From: Saksenaea vasiformis B4078
Taxonomy: Eukaryota; Mucoromycota; Mucoromycetes; Mucorales; Saksenaeaceae
Reading direction: 5' to 3'
Assembly: GCA_000697055.1 (NCBI GenBank)
Contig: JNDT01002265.1
Span: 1-64,000, forward strand
DNA: 64,000 bases
Part shown: in pieces, positions 36,478 through 48,222 of the stretch
How the letters are laid out: each line of letters begins with the position of its first letter
Numbering within the stretch: the stretch's first letter is position 1
The notes under the pieces: model-generated
Told to the model about the DNA's origin: nothing
The model's input: the letters and a program-made list of their open reading frames with translations, nothing else
Database searches by the model: none
Position numbers and translations under genes: made by a program

Positions 36478-37463
36478 CATCGGCGATTCAAAAAGCGACT
36501 GCGAAACTGGTCACCTGCACAACAAGCTGTAGCCGATAAGTTGCTCTGAACCCAAGTAGGATTTCTGCGAATAAGTTCAAGGTATTGTATTTATCATCAT
36601 CCTTGCTATCTTACAATTTGTATTCATACCGTTGCGTTTCGTTTTCGCCTGTTTAGATTGACGGCAAGGTGATGCTCGATAGTATCATCTCTTCTGAATG
36701 AAGGAGTCTACTTCCGTTTATCATCTGATAACTGGATTACTTCACGTTGCGCGGCTGCATCCATAGTTGCTCACTTCATTGTGCCAACTCGCTGTGAGCG
36801 GCGACAAGATGGATATCATCTGATAACTGGATTACTTCACGTTGCGCGGCTGTGTCTATAGTTGCTCACTTCATTGTGCTAACTCGCTGTGGGCGGCGAA
36901 AAGGTGCTCTAAATTGATGATAGTACGCTCTATACCGGAAGGATGATATGAACTTGATGAGCAGAATTGCCTTGTCAAGCCTGGCAAGATGAGTATAAAG
37001 TAGCCGCTTCTGCTTGATCACTAATCATGCCTTCGTCTTTATTTGTGATACAGAAAATACGTATGGCGTTCGAACATGGCTCAACTCGCTTGTGCTAACT
37101 GGATCTTTTTTATTTAATTTTAAGTTCATCGAGTTTTCATCTTTACATTCTACATTTGTGTAGTTAGATAAGCGAAGTGAAAGGGGAAACCAATAAAAAA
37201 AATTTCCATATATACCGTTTAATATGTTCACCTATCAGATCGCCCATTTATTGCTTTTAGTTTAAATCTCCCAACGGTGTCATTAAATAATAGTCAAACT
37301 TAGGAACTGTCACTCCCTAATGGGGATAAAGGTCATTTGGTCCTGGACAATGCATTCTCGCCTCTTCTACCAATGGCGAAACAAAAACTGCTATCATAGC
37401 CAACTCGTATGAGTCATTAATGAGGAAGCCAGTGCAAACCGACCGGGCCACTCATTTGAATAT
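36478..37463. repeat. Element upstream flank, copy B (diverged direct repeat)
   Basis: Counterpart of 32719-33340, starting 50 bases upstream of the copy B start codon. It is longer than copy A because it contains about 300 bases without a match there, among them the 95-bp tandem duplication at 36721-36905. The best conserved part is 37280-37460 (GTCAAACTTAGGAACTGTCA, ACAA.GCATTCTCGCCTCTTC and following). Confidence 0.75.
36721..36905. repeat. 95-bp tandem duplication
   Basis: Unit 1 starts at 36721 and unit 2 at 36816 (period 95). Both begin TCATCTGATAACTGGATTAC and run on through TTCACGTTGCGCGGCTG, TAGTTGCTCACTTCATTGTG and AACTCGCTGTG.GCGGCGA. Only a few substitutions separate them, so the duplication is much younger than the divergence of the element copies. 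Confidence 0.9.
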
Positions 37464-38039
37464 CAAAATTACGTGATATGATCAGTGATATCAATGATCG
37501 GAAGGAAAGAGAGATATCCGCAGTATGTGCCCCGAAAGTGGACTATCACGAGAACTGGTCTGTGGAGGCACAAAAGTTAGTAACTCAGCAGCTTTACTGT
37601 CTTAAGCTGAATTTCAGTTCCTACCTGTCGCTTCAGAGGTGGCACTGCAGAAAACCTTTGTAACACTCTATTGTCGTCCCCGAAGTCGGCGACCTTGCTT
37701 CGGTGCACAACTTACCTCTTACCCTTTTGGGAATAAGATGTGGAGGTGGCGGCCGTTGCTTAGAAGCACCTCAGTAGGTAGGCTGTCTACTTTTGCAACT
37801 TTATAGCAAAAAGCGACGTTCTCCTGCGTTCGCAGATGAAAAGGTCAATGGGAACCAATCATTTACGAATTACGTCATTTATAGATGCTTGTAGCAGGTA
37901 ATTTTTGGTGGGTCTTTACTTCGGACACCCAAGGAGCAGTCCTCTTGGACACCCAAAAATTTCGGGTGCTGAAATCCATCAGAACAGTGTGGAAGAGCAA
38001 CTACTAAGTAATTGCAACGTTTAATGCCTTGAGACCACG

Positions 38040-38260
38040 GTCGCGTCTTTTTTTTTTGTGTGATAACAAAAAGTGGGAATTCAGACACCTTTTTCCTCTC
38101 TTGCCATCATATTTTTGGAGGGTAAGTCTTATTTCTTCGTAAGAACGCAATATACACTAATTTATTGTTTATAAATCAATGATTATGCAAGATGATCCAG
38201 AAGACTGAAAGCAACAGATTCGCCTTGTTCCTCTGTATTCCTTCTATATTACCATATTTC
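38040..38260. repeat. Diverged direct repeat near 38 kb, copy 1
   Basis: Shares with 38630-38850, in the same orientation, a T-rich start followed by GTG..A..A.AAA, then GTAAG..TC...TTTCG.AAGAACGCAATA, TATTGTTTATAAAT, AAGA or AAAATGAT...AAG, GAAAG..ACA and TCTGTA.TCCTT. The order and spacing of the blocks are the same in both. Confidence 0.6.
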
Positions 38261-38629
38261 TATTTACAGCAAGCTTCTCCATATTGGAACATCGATTATG
38301 CTTCATCTCTAAATCAGAGACATCACACAAAACAAAAATACGGAGACATCGCTGGAGTAGCTCGCAAGATAGCATCGCTACATCTATAAGATATATAAAT
38401 GCTTATTGAGTATACCTTTGTTCCAAAAAGACTGAATAACGGCCAATAGGCAGATATTGAACGAAATGAAAATGTCCATACGCCTCAAATGGTTTATCTG
38501 TCCCTCTTTTCTTGAAGTCGTACAAATACCAGGCAAGCACCTTGTCTAAAGTATCGCATCAGCATCCAGCATAATCAAATCGTCTGACAGCTGATTATGT
38601 TACTGCTTTACCTGTTCCCAATATTTGCC

Positions 38630-38850
38630 TTATGAAACCTCTTTTTTCCTGTGACAATGAAAAGCAGAAAATTTTACACACTCCCTTCCTTTCTTCCCAC
38701 CGTCCCATCACCTTTCAAGATGTAAGTATCGCTTTTTCGCAAGAACGCAATACGAACTAGCATATTGTTTATAAATGAAAGGCTGTTCAAAATGATAAGG
38801 AAGGCGGAAAGTGACAAGTTCACGTACTACTTCTGTACTCCTTTAGAAAA
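38630..38850. repeat. Diverged direct repeat near 38 kb, copy 2
   Basis: Partner of 38040-38260, about 590 bases downstream. The best shared block is TTCGCAAGAACGCAATA.G followed by TATTGTTTATAAAT. Confidence 0.6.
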
Positions 38851-39453
38851 GTGAGGTATTCGTTGCTTCAGTCCTATTTCAATAACATCATTGATAGCCA
38901 TGAATTATATCCGCGGGCAAACAGACTTACGATAAATCAACAGAAGGTGAATCAAGTTGAAGTTTAAGCATGCTTTTCACTTCTCTTTTCTTGACAGACG
39001 CACATCATGGGACATGATCAAAGACAACATTTTGCGATAAGTATCTTCTCGTTAATTATTCCGCAAACAGATATTTCATTGTACTTCTTTTTAGATATAC
39101 ATCGGACTACAGGATGGCATATAGGCTTCAGAAAAGCTATGATTTTTTAATGAAGTTTAGGTTTGTTGTCGCTTTATACTTTTTCCGCAAATCATTTACA
39201 CTTCGAACAATCTTTTACACCAGTCAATTCTATACTGGATATATTTTACAAGAACCATGCGTCACCGAATAAGGGTATGTCTCTCAAGCGTCCAGTATAT
39301 GGCCGATCTCTTTGCGTACGTAGTGCCCCATAGGGTTCCCATAACTTACGTTGGGCAAAAGCAGGATGATGGAATTTCCTGTGACTTTGTTATGGGTGTC
39401 CGAAGGCAATTCCTTTTGGTGCCCAGCCGCTTGTTCTCGAGCTCAGAAGAAGC

Positions 39454-40318
39454 ATGATTCCATTCGTCGTAACATTGTTGGTCTGGATAGGGTTTGTGTC
39501 TGCCCAGCAGCACTGCCTGGGGCCTACTGACTGTAGCATGTACCCTCTACAGCTTTGTTTTGCCACCAATCGTGGACTCATTTGTGACAATCAAAGTAAA
39601 TTTATACGTCATCAGATGAATAGCCTATATGATTTCTAATCCCATGGTATTAGACAAGGATGGATTTATGATGAGCGTTAGCATTCAGACGTTAGTTTAC
39701 ACTCCCGAAATTCGCGAGAACGACACGGGCTTGCCCTGTCACACCATCCCTCTATCCGACGAGCTCTACGCCTACGTCGAATACCGTGGCTCGGCAATTA
39801 TCGAACAAGAAGACCTTTATTATATTGGAAACTGCAGCCATAATTCGTACTGCGATAAAGATACTAAGACCTGCCAGCCAAAACGGCCGCGCGGCTCACC
39901 ATGTACAAATAATATGCAATGCTATTTTGGAGAAGCATTTCCCGGTCATTGTGTAAATCATACGTTTTGCGACATTCGTGACGATTTAGCGCCCTACTAT
40001 TATGCCCCTTCACTTCACCAATGGAGTGTAGGTGATCAATGGCGCTCGGCAATATGGGCTTTACTTGCTACCGGTAGTCTCGTCGTATGTGTTGTGTTTG
40101 GTCGTCAACAAGCAACAAAAGTAGCCACTGGCGTCCGAGCTTTACTTGAAAAGTGGCAGAACGGACCCTCACACGAACAGGAACAAAATTACGAACACAA
40201 CCGTGCACGTTGGTGGAAGTTAGGATGGATCAGACGAACAAGACAAACGGATGATGAAGCATACATACAACTTACTACGCGAGGAGCATCAGAGGAACCG
40301 CCACCCTATAGAGAGTAA
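39454..40318 (+). CDS. Small type I membrane protein with Cys-rich ectodomain and PPxY tail
   Basis: Two exons (39454-39595 and 39654-40318) encode 269 residues. The first 18 residues (MIPFVVTLLVWIGFVSAQ) look like a cleavable signal peptide. The ectodomain of about 170 residues holds roughly 14 cysteines, several in CxxxxxC or CSHNSYCDKDTKTCQP-like spacing, and putative N-glycosylation sites (NDT, NCS, NHT). One membrane span follows (AIWALLATGSLVVCVVFG). The cytoplasmic tail ends EEPPPYRE; PPxY is the motif bound by WW domains of Nedd4/Rsp5-type ubiquitin ligases. The Cys-rich part recalls predicted fungal membrane proteins with EGF-like patterns, but I cannot name a family. Sorting through ubiquitination is inferred from the tail motif. 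Confidence 0.8.
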
Positions 40319-41884
40319 CATCGACACCGATACCCTTTTGTACACTTCATGTATGTGTATTTGCCCTCTTCCCTTCATCCCTTTCCTCTTTCCCCTTACC
40401 ACATGTTTATTATTCGCCCTTGCTTGTATCATGTTTCATCCATCCTGACCGTACTTTAATATAAGAAGAATCCATTACTGTTCAACTGGTTTGTAACATG
40501 GATTTCTTTCTTTTTTTACTCCCAGTGAACACTTGCCACCTTGCTGTAAAGATCATTTTCTTCCCGGTTTTGGCACAACTTCGGTATCAATTTATTTCCT
40601 TTTCTTTGAAAAAAATAAAATCAAGAAGACCATCCATCTGTAGATGAATTTAACTTAAAAAGGATGTGAATCTGTCATACACTTGATAATCATAAAAAAC
40701 AAGTAGCTGTTAATGAGCTAAATATATCATTTCGATTTTTTGATGGGAGGAAGGTCAGCAAAATGGGGAATCGAAGGTAGTAAAGAATCATATGGTCGCT
40801 TTCACATTGAATTCAATAAATAGATTGGAAGACTCTAGTCTTTGGCAGAAGAAGGGGGAAACCAGCTGTCGCGCGTCCAAGCTTTGTGATTTCTTTTCTT
40901 GATGTCTGTTCTTCTGGTGACGTTGAACGATTCATGTTTTTGTGCATTTTTCTGCTTTTCTGTTCCGATTTGACCTTTTTTTTTATGAGATTCGCATTAT
41001 AAATCGCATGTTACTTATTACAAAAATCAGTACATATGTCCGTGTGTTAATTGAAATTTCTTTACCTTAAATGATATCAGTCTTTTTACAAGGTTTCGGA
41101 GGTCACATAAGTCTAAAGACGTAGTTGGCAAGGATAGTGAGGCTTCTTATGAAGCAACGTAAAGACCGTCTGCTGCCAGTTCAAGTGATCTGACCTCGCT
41201 CGACGCCTTGAAAAGAATCACTTAGCACCTATAACTGTCATATCCAAAGACATACCTTGTATTTGTAAAGATAACATGCTTGGATTTTTATGTTCTTTTA
41301 ATTTAAAAGGACCAACAGCATATATCAAATCGATGATACCTTTCGCTTCACATTAAAGCTTCGAGTCATCATTGAAAAGCTTGGAAACACTTGCGTCTGG
41401 CCTTGCAAATAGTTGAATATCGCGGGCGTTTACTTTATTGAGGGCATGTGACAAAGGCATCCGAGTATGAACCAGGCTGTGAGTCGTAGGACGCTCATAG
41501 AGATACCATCAAGAGCAGCTCTTACGTACAATAATGAATCATTATATAGCGGCTTTTTACGGTTTTATGAAAATTACGTAGTTATTGGTCATGTTTAGCG
41601 ATGTTATCAATGAACAATGCTGTTTATCACCATTTTCGGCATTGCCCGCCAAAGGATCTAACTACGACCGATGAAGAACGCAATGCAATGTGGATATATG
41701 CACCGCTGTAAAGCAGCACGGTCGCTTGCGCTGATGTGAAATGAGATTCATCACTTTTGTATAGTTGGATTCTCCTACAATGCAAGTCAACGGACGTGCA
41801 CAATTACGTAATTAGAAAACAGTAAAAAGGACACATGACTAGATACAACGATGAAACACTGATTTGAACGTAAGCATTGTCTAT
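40319..41884. other. Intergenic stretch between two convergent genes
   Basis: AATAAA at 40614-40619 fits the polyadenylation site of the upstream plus-strand gene. No coding is seen in the rest, which is unusually long for a space between two 3' ends (about 1.6 kb). Confidence 0.4.
40614..40619 (+). terminator. Polyadenylation signal AATAAA after the PPxY membrane protein gene
   Basis: Canonical hexamer about 300 bases beyond the stop codon, on the same strand. Confidence 0.4.
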
Positions 41885-44800
41885 TTAATGCATATTATCC
41901 AATGACCCTGAGAAATGGCCAAATGTTTCCTGCCTTATGTGCATGTATTCCTTTCCACCAAAGCTATAGAAGGAATTATTAAACCGGTTGACTATATAGT
42001 TCTTCCTCACCTTTCCCACAGGAAATTAGTCAGAAGGTAATAGAGATTTCTGTTGGCATCATGGTATGCGATGGCATGATTACTATCAGTAAACACCTGG
42101 ACCCGGTAATTGTGAACTGACGCTCTTGTTAGCTTATCTAGCAGCACAGCTGAATGTTGAAAATGAACTACAAAATCATTGAGTACATATTCATTTGCTC
42201 TTTATATTTACCGTTGTCATCGCCTGTGCCATGAACCAGCAGGTACTTTATATTATCAAATCCTGTCATGTTGCTCACTGCGCTAATGTTGTAACCCTTC
42301 GCATTTTCTTGTGGTGTCAGCATATATCGTTCGGTGTAGATAGAGTCTGTTTGTCATCTAAGTTTAGCATGGGTGAGCCACGTGCGGTCGAGAAACATAC
42401 CATAAAATCGCCAGTCCGTTACCGGCGCTACCGCGATTGCTGTACTGAATACACCTGTATTAGATTCGGCTATTTTGCTAGCTAAGTAGCCACCGTAGGA
42501 CTAGTATGGGTTAAGTATATTGTCTCCAGGAATGTATCGTAGCTGCAACCTACCCAGCCCCAGATGGCTATCCGTGTTTGATCTACGTAATTCAGTGCAG
42601 CCCAATGTCTATGTAACATGATTCAGCATAGGCAGTCCTTAGAGAAGTACTTTACCTCGCTGCATTGACTTGATCTATTGTTTCCAGCTCCCCCAGCCGT
42701 CCGCGGACAGCAACCCTGTGCTTACGACCCAGGTTTCCTGTTCCACGACCATCCACCTGAATAACCAACGATCAATAAGCAGTTGCATATCATCGAACTT
42801 ACCGTTACAACAATGTACTTGAGTTTGCTGGCGAGGAACGTATGCCAATCCAGTTGGAATTGGTAAGACACTAATTGCGATCCGGGTCCACCGTAAACGT
42901 TAAACAGGACCGGGTATTTCTGCGAGCTATCGAAATCGGGCGGCAAAAGTTCCATAGCATTCAATTCCACACCACCACTTTTGATAACTGTTTTTCGCAA
43001 TCGTGGCATAGCATAAGTTGAAAGTAGATCTTTCAGCTCGGTGTTATTGTGAACATTTCCTGTGAATGAACTTCCGACGCTTTTGACAACCATGCTGGGG
43101 ACGTTAGGTCCTTCGTAACTTAGCACGTAGTAACCGAGTTTGGAGGAGAAACTGGCACTGTAGTAGGAATGTTCTTCTGGGTCCTCAGGACACGTTCGGC
43201 ATTCCTTTGTAAACGTCTTCTCCTTCGGATCTACCGTAATCGTGTACAAATGACGTTCCAACGGTGATCGCTCCGTGGAAAAGAAATGACTACAGTGAAT
43301 GTATCAATGACCACCTCACTCACTGACTCATATAACCCTTACATAAGATGCCGTTCTTTGTCTACTACTACGGAACCCGTTATCACTTCCCATTCACCTT
43401 CTGTAATCCAGACGGGTTCGATATCTCTAGCAGATCCAGCTGTAAAGATACCCAAGTGCATAAAACCACCGTTCTCAGCGATATCGAGATATTTGATTGT
43501 TGCTCCATTGTCCGCACTGGACATATATACCATTGACTGAGATATGTCAATCCATCCTTCATCTGAAGGCTTATAGTCACGAACAAGACTGACGGTAGTT
43601 GTGTTGCCGATCTTCACAAGACTCGTTTTCTCATGATCCTGAACGCGATTAGTCTGTTTGAATAGGAAATGCGTATGTGTCGACGTAGCCCACGTAACTT
43701 CGGTGATAAGACGATCATCGTCCTCAAAGTCTCTGTGTTGACCGTCTGTCTTTACATCACCAGGTGATGTCGCATTTCTTGTGACCATGATGGATTTTTT
43801 GTTTAGCAGAGAATAGAAATGAAGTGAGACAAGTGGGTTCTTTGTACCCGGCTAGGAAGGAACGTCGTTATGACTTCAAGCACCGTACAAGCCGAGCAAT
43901 TACCTTTGGGTATCGGATATTCACTTCGTCTGGATAGGAAGTATTCGATAACGTGTAGAATTGGAGGCGATATTCTGGCACGAATGTGTCATCGAAGCGT
44001 AAATAGGCTACATGGGTGGCATCGGGTGACCACCACAGAGCATGATTCGTTTGTAGCACCTCCTCTAAGATTCTGGTTTATATCGGTCATGTATATCTGT
44101 ATCAAACCTTCATAGACCCAATCAGGTATTCCATTAAACACCGTAGCCGACCCATCAAACGTTACTCGATTGTGTGTCTCCAAATCGCTTACATACAAGT
44201 CATTGTGTAGCACATAGGCCTAGCATATCCATGATGAATGAGTGCTCATCTATGGAAACCATCTCTTACCACTTGATGACCAACGGGACCCCATTCTGCA
44301 TACGCGACCGCAGGATGTGTGTCAATCGTCGATTCGTTTGTCAATGGAAAAAGCGATCGATCTGTATGTCTGTATATGTAGATATTGGAGAATGATGAAC
44401 GACGCCATTGCTGAAAGAAATTTCTGGTTATCGCCCATCGCCTTACAATTCATTTGCTTCCAGAATAACCTACACTGGTTCGATTTGTCCATAACATGAC
44501 GTATTCGCCGTCTGCAGATATTTCGAACGAGTCCACGTCCAAAAAGCCATTATCCAACCGCTAATAATACCCATTAGTTTATTCCTTCTGCGCATATTCA
44601 GCTTACCAAATCCTTAAGCTCGACGTAGGTTTCCGTGACTCTATCTTCTATAGACTCTAACAAAATATCTCCCGTTTCTGAGTCTCTGTAGGTAAACATA
44701 CCGTCGCGTGGATCTAGAACGCATCTCTATTATCAATGTTTTGTCTGTCTCTTCTAGTGATATACCGTTTTTGACCCAAGCGAGTGTTGCATGGATGGGT

Positions 44801-45377
44801 ATAAAAGAATCGTTGTACAAGTCGTTGAAATCGATATGTCGAGCATTTTCTGTTCCGGTTGTGGTTGCTTGCAACTTTCATGTGAGTTTGACAAATAGGC
44901 ACAAAAAGCATTCAGGTACCTGGGTTCATTCTACCAACGGAGATCGTCCAAATCAACCATCCAATCAATAAAAAGATGAGAAAGCCCAAACATGTCCACT
45001 TGCCACCGATACGCTGAGAAGTTGCATGAGTAGATCATGGCTATTTGGCTTTGTTGTACCTTTGTTCGCCTTTTTGCGACCTCACCACTCTCCTCTTCCG
45101 TATCAGCAACAAACAATCGTTGCTGCACCTCGTGCTCATCTTCTGTACGGGCATGAATCACGTCATCGTCATCATCGCCGAGATGATCCTTTGTCATGAC
45201 GCTACTAAAACTGCTTTCTTCGCTACTCCTGGATGAAAATGAAAGTACGTGTCGGCTATCCACAGTAGCAATGTAGCGATCCAAGTTCACTATAGGTAGC
45301 ATTTCAGTTTCGTCATGGTCATTATGGGTCGTTCGTAACATAACGTGAGAGAGGACAGATATAATAAGGAGAGACAA
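41885..45377 (-). CDS. Dipeptidyl aminopeptidase, DPP IV/Ste13-Dap2 type
   Basis: A many-exon gene of about 850 residues. The N-terminus is cytoplasmic and acidic ([18 protein letters not shown]), then one span ([20 protein letters not shown]): a type II membrane protein. The beta-propeller part contains [20 protein letters not shown], the Glu pair that holds the substrate amino end in DPP IV. The hydrolase has [10 protein letters not shown], then [11 protein letters not shown] with the nucleophile Ser (joined across an intron near 42490), [16 protein letters not shown] with the Asp, and [11 protein letters not shown] with the His. All catalytic residues are present. The family (MEROPS S9B) removes X-Pro or X-Ala dipeptides in the Golgi or vacuole. 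A last exon adds [20 protein letters not shown] beyond the usual end. An inner ATG at 45341 is an equally good start. Its promoter lies within 142 bp of the Alba gene stop. Confidence 0.92.
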
Positions 45378-45492
45378 GTCGAAAATTTGAACTTAAAAGG
45401 AAATGCAGACAATTACCTTTCCAATTGGAAAAAGAAAAAATTCTTTCTTTGATGTCAAGAGAACGAAAGAAGAAAACGATGTACAACCATTT

Positions 45493-45516
45493 ATATATAT
45501 ATATATATATATATAT
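45493..45516. repeat. (AT)n microsatellite in the Alba/DPP gap
   Basis: About 24 bases of alternating T and A, ending three bases before the Alba-gene stop codon and about 115 bases upstream of the DPP start. Transcription of both genes runs leftward, so the run lies in the Alba 3' UTR and the DPP promoter. Confidence 0.85.
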
Positions 45517-45518
45517 TC

Positions 45519-46360
45519 TTAAACTCTATGTAGTTTAACCTGAATGCAGCTGGTCAGTTTTCTGCCTTGACTTAGACTAAACGTTTCCACATCTGCCAGG
45601 GGTGCAGTTCCCAGCAGAAAATTGAGAAAGAAAAGGAAGCACCATTCAATATTGCATAATCTTCTTTTTCTTCTTTTCCTAAAACGTTCATACCTTCATG
45701 TTCCCCCACGCCTCGATGCTGAAGTAATGTCGTCAATGATACGACGTCCACAATCGCATGATCCATCCCTACCACTGTCACCGTATCAAACGTTTTTAAG
45801 GATTGTTCAATCTACAAAACACAAGTGCTCGTGAATGGCTCCCGACACACATATATAATGTATATGTTGCTTTTTACCCATGCTAGGTAAGGTTCATAAC
45901 CGTGGATAAGTGTGTTCTTCTCATGATCCGGTTGTATTAAAAGCGGTTCGATAGCTTGTTCAATAGTAATGAACTTGGAAGGTTCCATAGTTCGTTCCAA
46001 AGAAGAAGAAGAGGAAGAAGATTCAGGTAAGTAATCCCTTCGTTTTGCTGATTTCTTCGCAGGTTGCCTGACATTCTTTGACTTTTGTTTGCTATTTGCA
46101 CTTGACGACGCCGAAGTCTGTGCACGTTTTTGTTGAGCTGATTTCTTCTTCTCTCGGACATTGTTTTCCTTTTCTGCTAAAGAAGTAGTTGTAGGCTTGA
46201 ATTCAGTAGCATTAGGATTAAGCATCACTTCCTGTTTGTCAGGCAAAGGAAGCAGTCCTTGCGGTACAATCCGTTTAAACGGATGGACACAGGAGCGCCC
46301 GTTGTTTCGGAACAAACTCCGTAATGGCATGCCATTGGATGATTGGCGTATCCCATACAT
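45519..46360 (-). CDS. Alba-domain protein (RNase P/MRP Rpp20/25-like)
   Basis: Three exons encode about 240 residues. The C-terminal half is an Alba fold: FITIEQAIEPLLI.., then IEQSLKTFDTVTVVGMDHAI, VDVVSLTTLLQHRGVGEHED and VETFSLSQGRKLTSCIQVKL. The pattern V.V.GM..AI..VV.L...L.HR and the final I.VKL.RV are typical of Alba proteins, which bind RNA or DNA and include the Rpp20/Pop7 and Rpp25/Pop6 subunits of RNase P and MRP. The N-terminal half is Lys- and Ser-rich (KEKNNVREKKKSAQQKRAQ, then a Ser run) and probably disordered and nucleic-acid binding. Start is uncertain: MYGIRQSSNG at 46360 or an in-frame ATG at 46438. The assignment to a specific RNase P subunit is not settled by sequence. 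Confidence 0.7.
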
Positions 46361-46554
46361 CTTTGTACCAACCCAGTGCTGATAGACTATAATTATCACT
46401 AACCAATGGGCTCCGGAGACAGGGCTATTAACAGACATACATGAAGGTTTAAGTTATGGATAAAGTCATGTTTAATTGAAAATGGATCTTTTGGAATATC
46501 ACGGTAATGCCTCATACCAACTTGCAGCCAAAAGGACTTGACGGTCATTTACGT

Positions 46555-48222
46555 TTAGAGCCGATAAATAAAGTTTGGATCTTGCGCATCTGTCAGGTTC
46601 TCTTCAACCGTGGTTACTGTAGTGGAAGGATTGTTTAACCGTTCGCGGTTTAGTAGTGCCATTTTTCGTCGTGCAACGAGTAACAGCGCACATCCTAGTA
46701 CATGTATACCGATGTGTATCAAAATATTCCTTGTATTCGGCACAGCCAGTATCCTCAGAGGAAGAGAAAATACTGTAAGGCTTCCTAATATGTAGAACCC
46801 AATCCACATCTCGTAGTAGAAGACCCTTTTGGTGTAACCTGACGTGTTGTTCGACAGTGATGCTAGTTCATGGATATATATTGCTAAGACAGCCCAGAAA
46901 AGGGACGTTCCAATAATTTGAATCTCCATAACAGGAACAGCAACTGCGACTACCGTACCAAGCATGGAGATACCTGAAAATCCACAGGCAACATAAAGAA
47001 GTTCATTCAATCGATAAGAAACGTAAATTGCCAGAAGTATCAATATCAGCGCCACGGCTTGTACAGCAACTCGCAGTCCAATGTATTGTCGTTCCTGGAA
47101 GTACTGAGTGTTAGAAAACCGTACGTAGACTTACAGATAATTCAAACTTCGCCCAAACGGAAAGCAAGAGATAGTCCACATTTGCTCCAGACAAGCTGAA
47201 TAGAAACGTAGCAATTGATATTGTCCATAGACGTACTTCTTTCAATTCCTCTAGTATCTGCCTTATATCTATCATCTTCGTCCTTACGACGGTATTATCA
47301 CGTATGCGCTCCTCTACCAAAATCTGATCTTCTGCGCTAAAATTCCAACGCCGTGAACGGGGGTCGTCGATAAAGGAGAAGTAAGTGAGGATGCCAATAA
47401 AACAGGAAACGCCAGCAAACATAAAGAAGATCCTATTTGATTATGCTATGAGAAGTCATAAAATAGCAAGTGACTTACCATCGCCATACTGACCTACCAT
47501 TATCCACAGCGTCTGAGATAGCCATAGAAGCGGTGAACAAAACCATAGTCGCAAGGGGCCCAGTGATTAGATGCAAACCAAATCGAAATGTCTGCTCGCT
47601 TCGCCGATAGAACGTTGATATCAGCATTGACAATGCTACAAATGTATTGCCTTTGATGACACCAAAAAACCATTCAACAACTGCCGCTTGTGTAAAGTTT
47701 TTTGAATATCCCAAACCGAGCAATATTACACCACATAGAACCATATCAATAATGCATTTTCCTAGAGAAACCCGTTGTATAACATAGCTATTGGGGAACT
47801 ACGGAATGATTGCTTTCCTAGCTATGTGCGTTTTCACGGTTTTCGCATGTCTCTTACTTGAGTAGCCAGCCTTCCGATATACCAGATGTAAACAAGCGTT
47901 TCATACTGTGAATAATCCAGACCCAGATCATTTTGGAGGACATATGGCGGAAGAACAAAAAGAAAAGAGCTGCATATGCGCTACTAGTGTGTAACGATTT
48001 TGTTACTGATGTTAATTCGTTAATACCAGCATAAAAGATATGACACATATGAATAATAGAACGGTCATATCAAATTTTCGTACTAAAGCTCGCTCCTCAG
48101 GTGATTTGATACGCTCCCCTTCTCCGTGTTCTTGCGCATAGTTCGAACTTTATTTCACTGGTTTAGCAAGACTATCAGTATAGATATAACACTGACCTCC
48201 TTGATAGACAAAACGTTGTCAT
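46555..48222 (-). CDS. MFS transporter, allantoate-permease-like (array member 1)
   Basis: Exons joined by eye start MTTFCLSRSSNYAQEHGEGE and pass KSPEERALVRKFDMTVLLFI, PPYVLQNDLGLDYSQYETL, a FYRRSEQTFRFGLHL loop, IDDPRSRRWNFSAEDQILVE and SGYTKRVFYYEMWIG. The end is ENLTDAQDPNFIYRL. D.P....W...E.....ER.R.N between the two six-helix halves, the TKR loop in the second half and TD..D.NF.Y.L at the end mark the anion:cation symporter (Dal5, Tna1 and vitamin H transporter) group of the major facilitator superfamily, with about 12 spans in the plasma membrane. Helix 1 lacks the usual DR.NIGNA motif. Substrate unknown. It lies 195 bp upstream of the Alba gene and heads the downstream end of the array. 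Confidence 0.82.

Larger units (their letters stand above)
37464..39453. other. Gene-poor stretch with a second diverged repeat pair
   Basis: No supported gene. It contains the repeat pair 38040-38260 and 38630-38850 described separately. Remaining open frames are short and unrecognised. The last 100 bases before 39454 should hold the promoter of the next gene. Confidence 0.4.
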
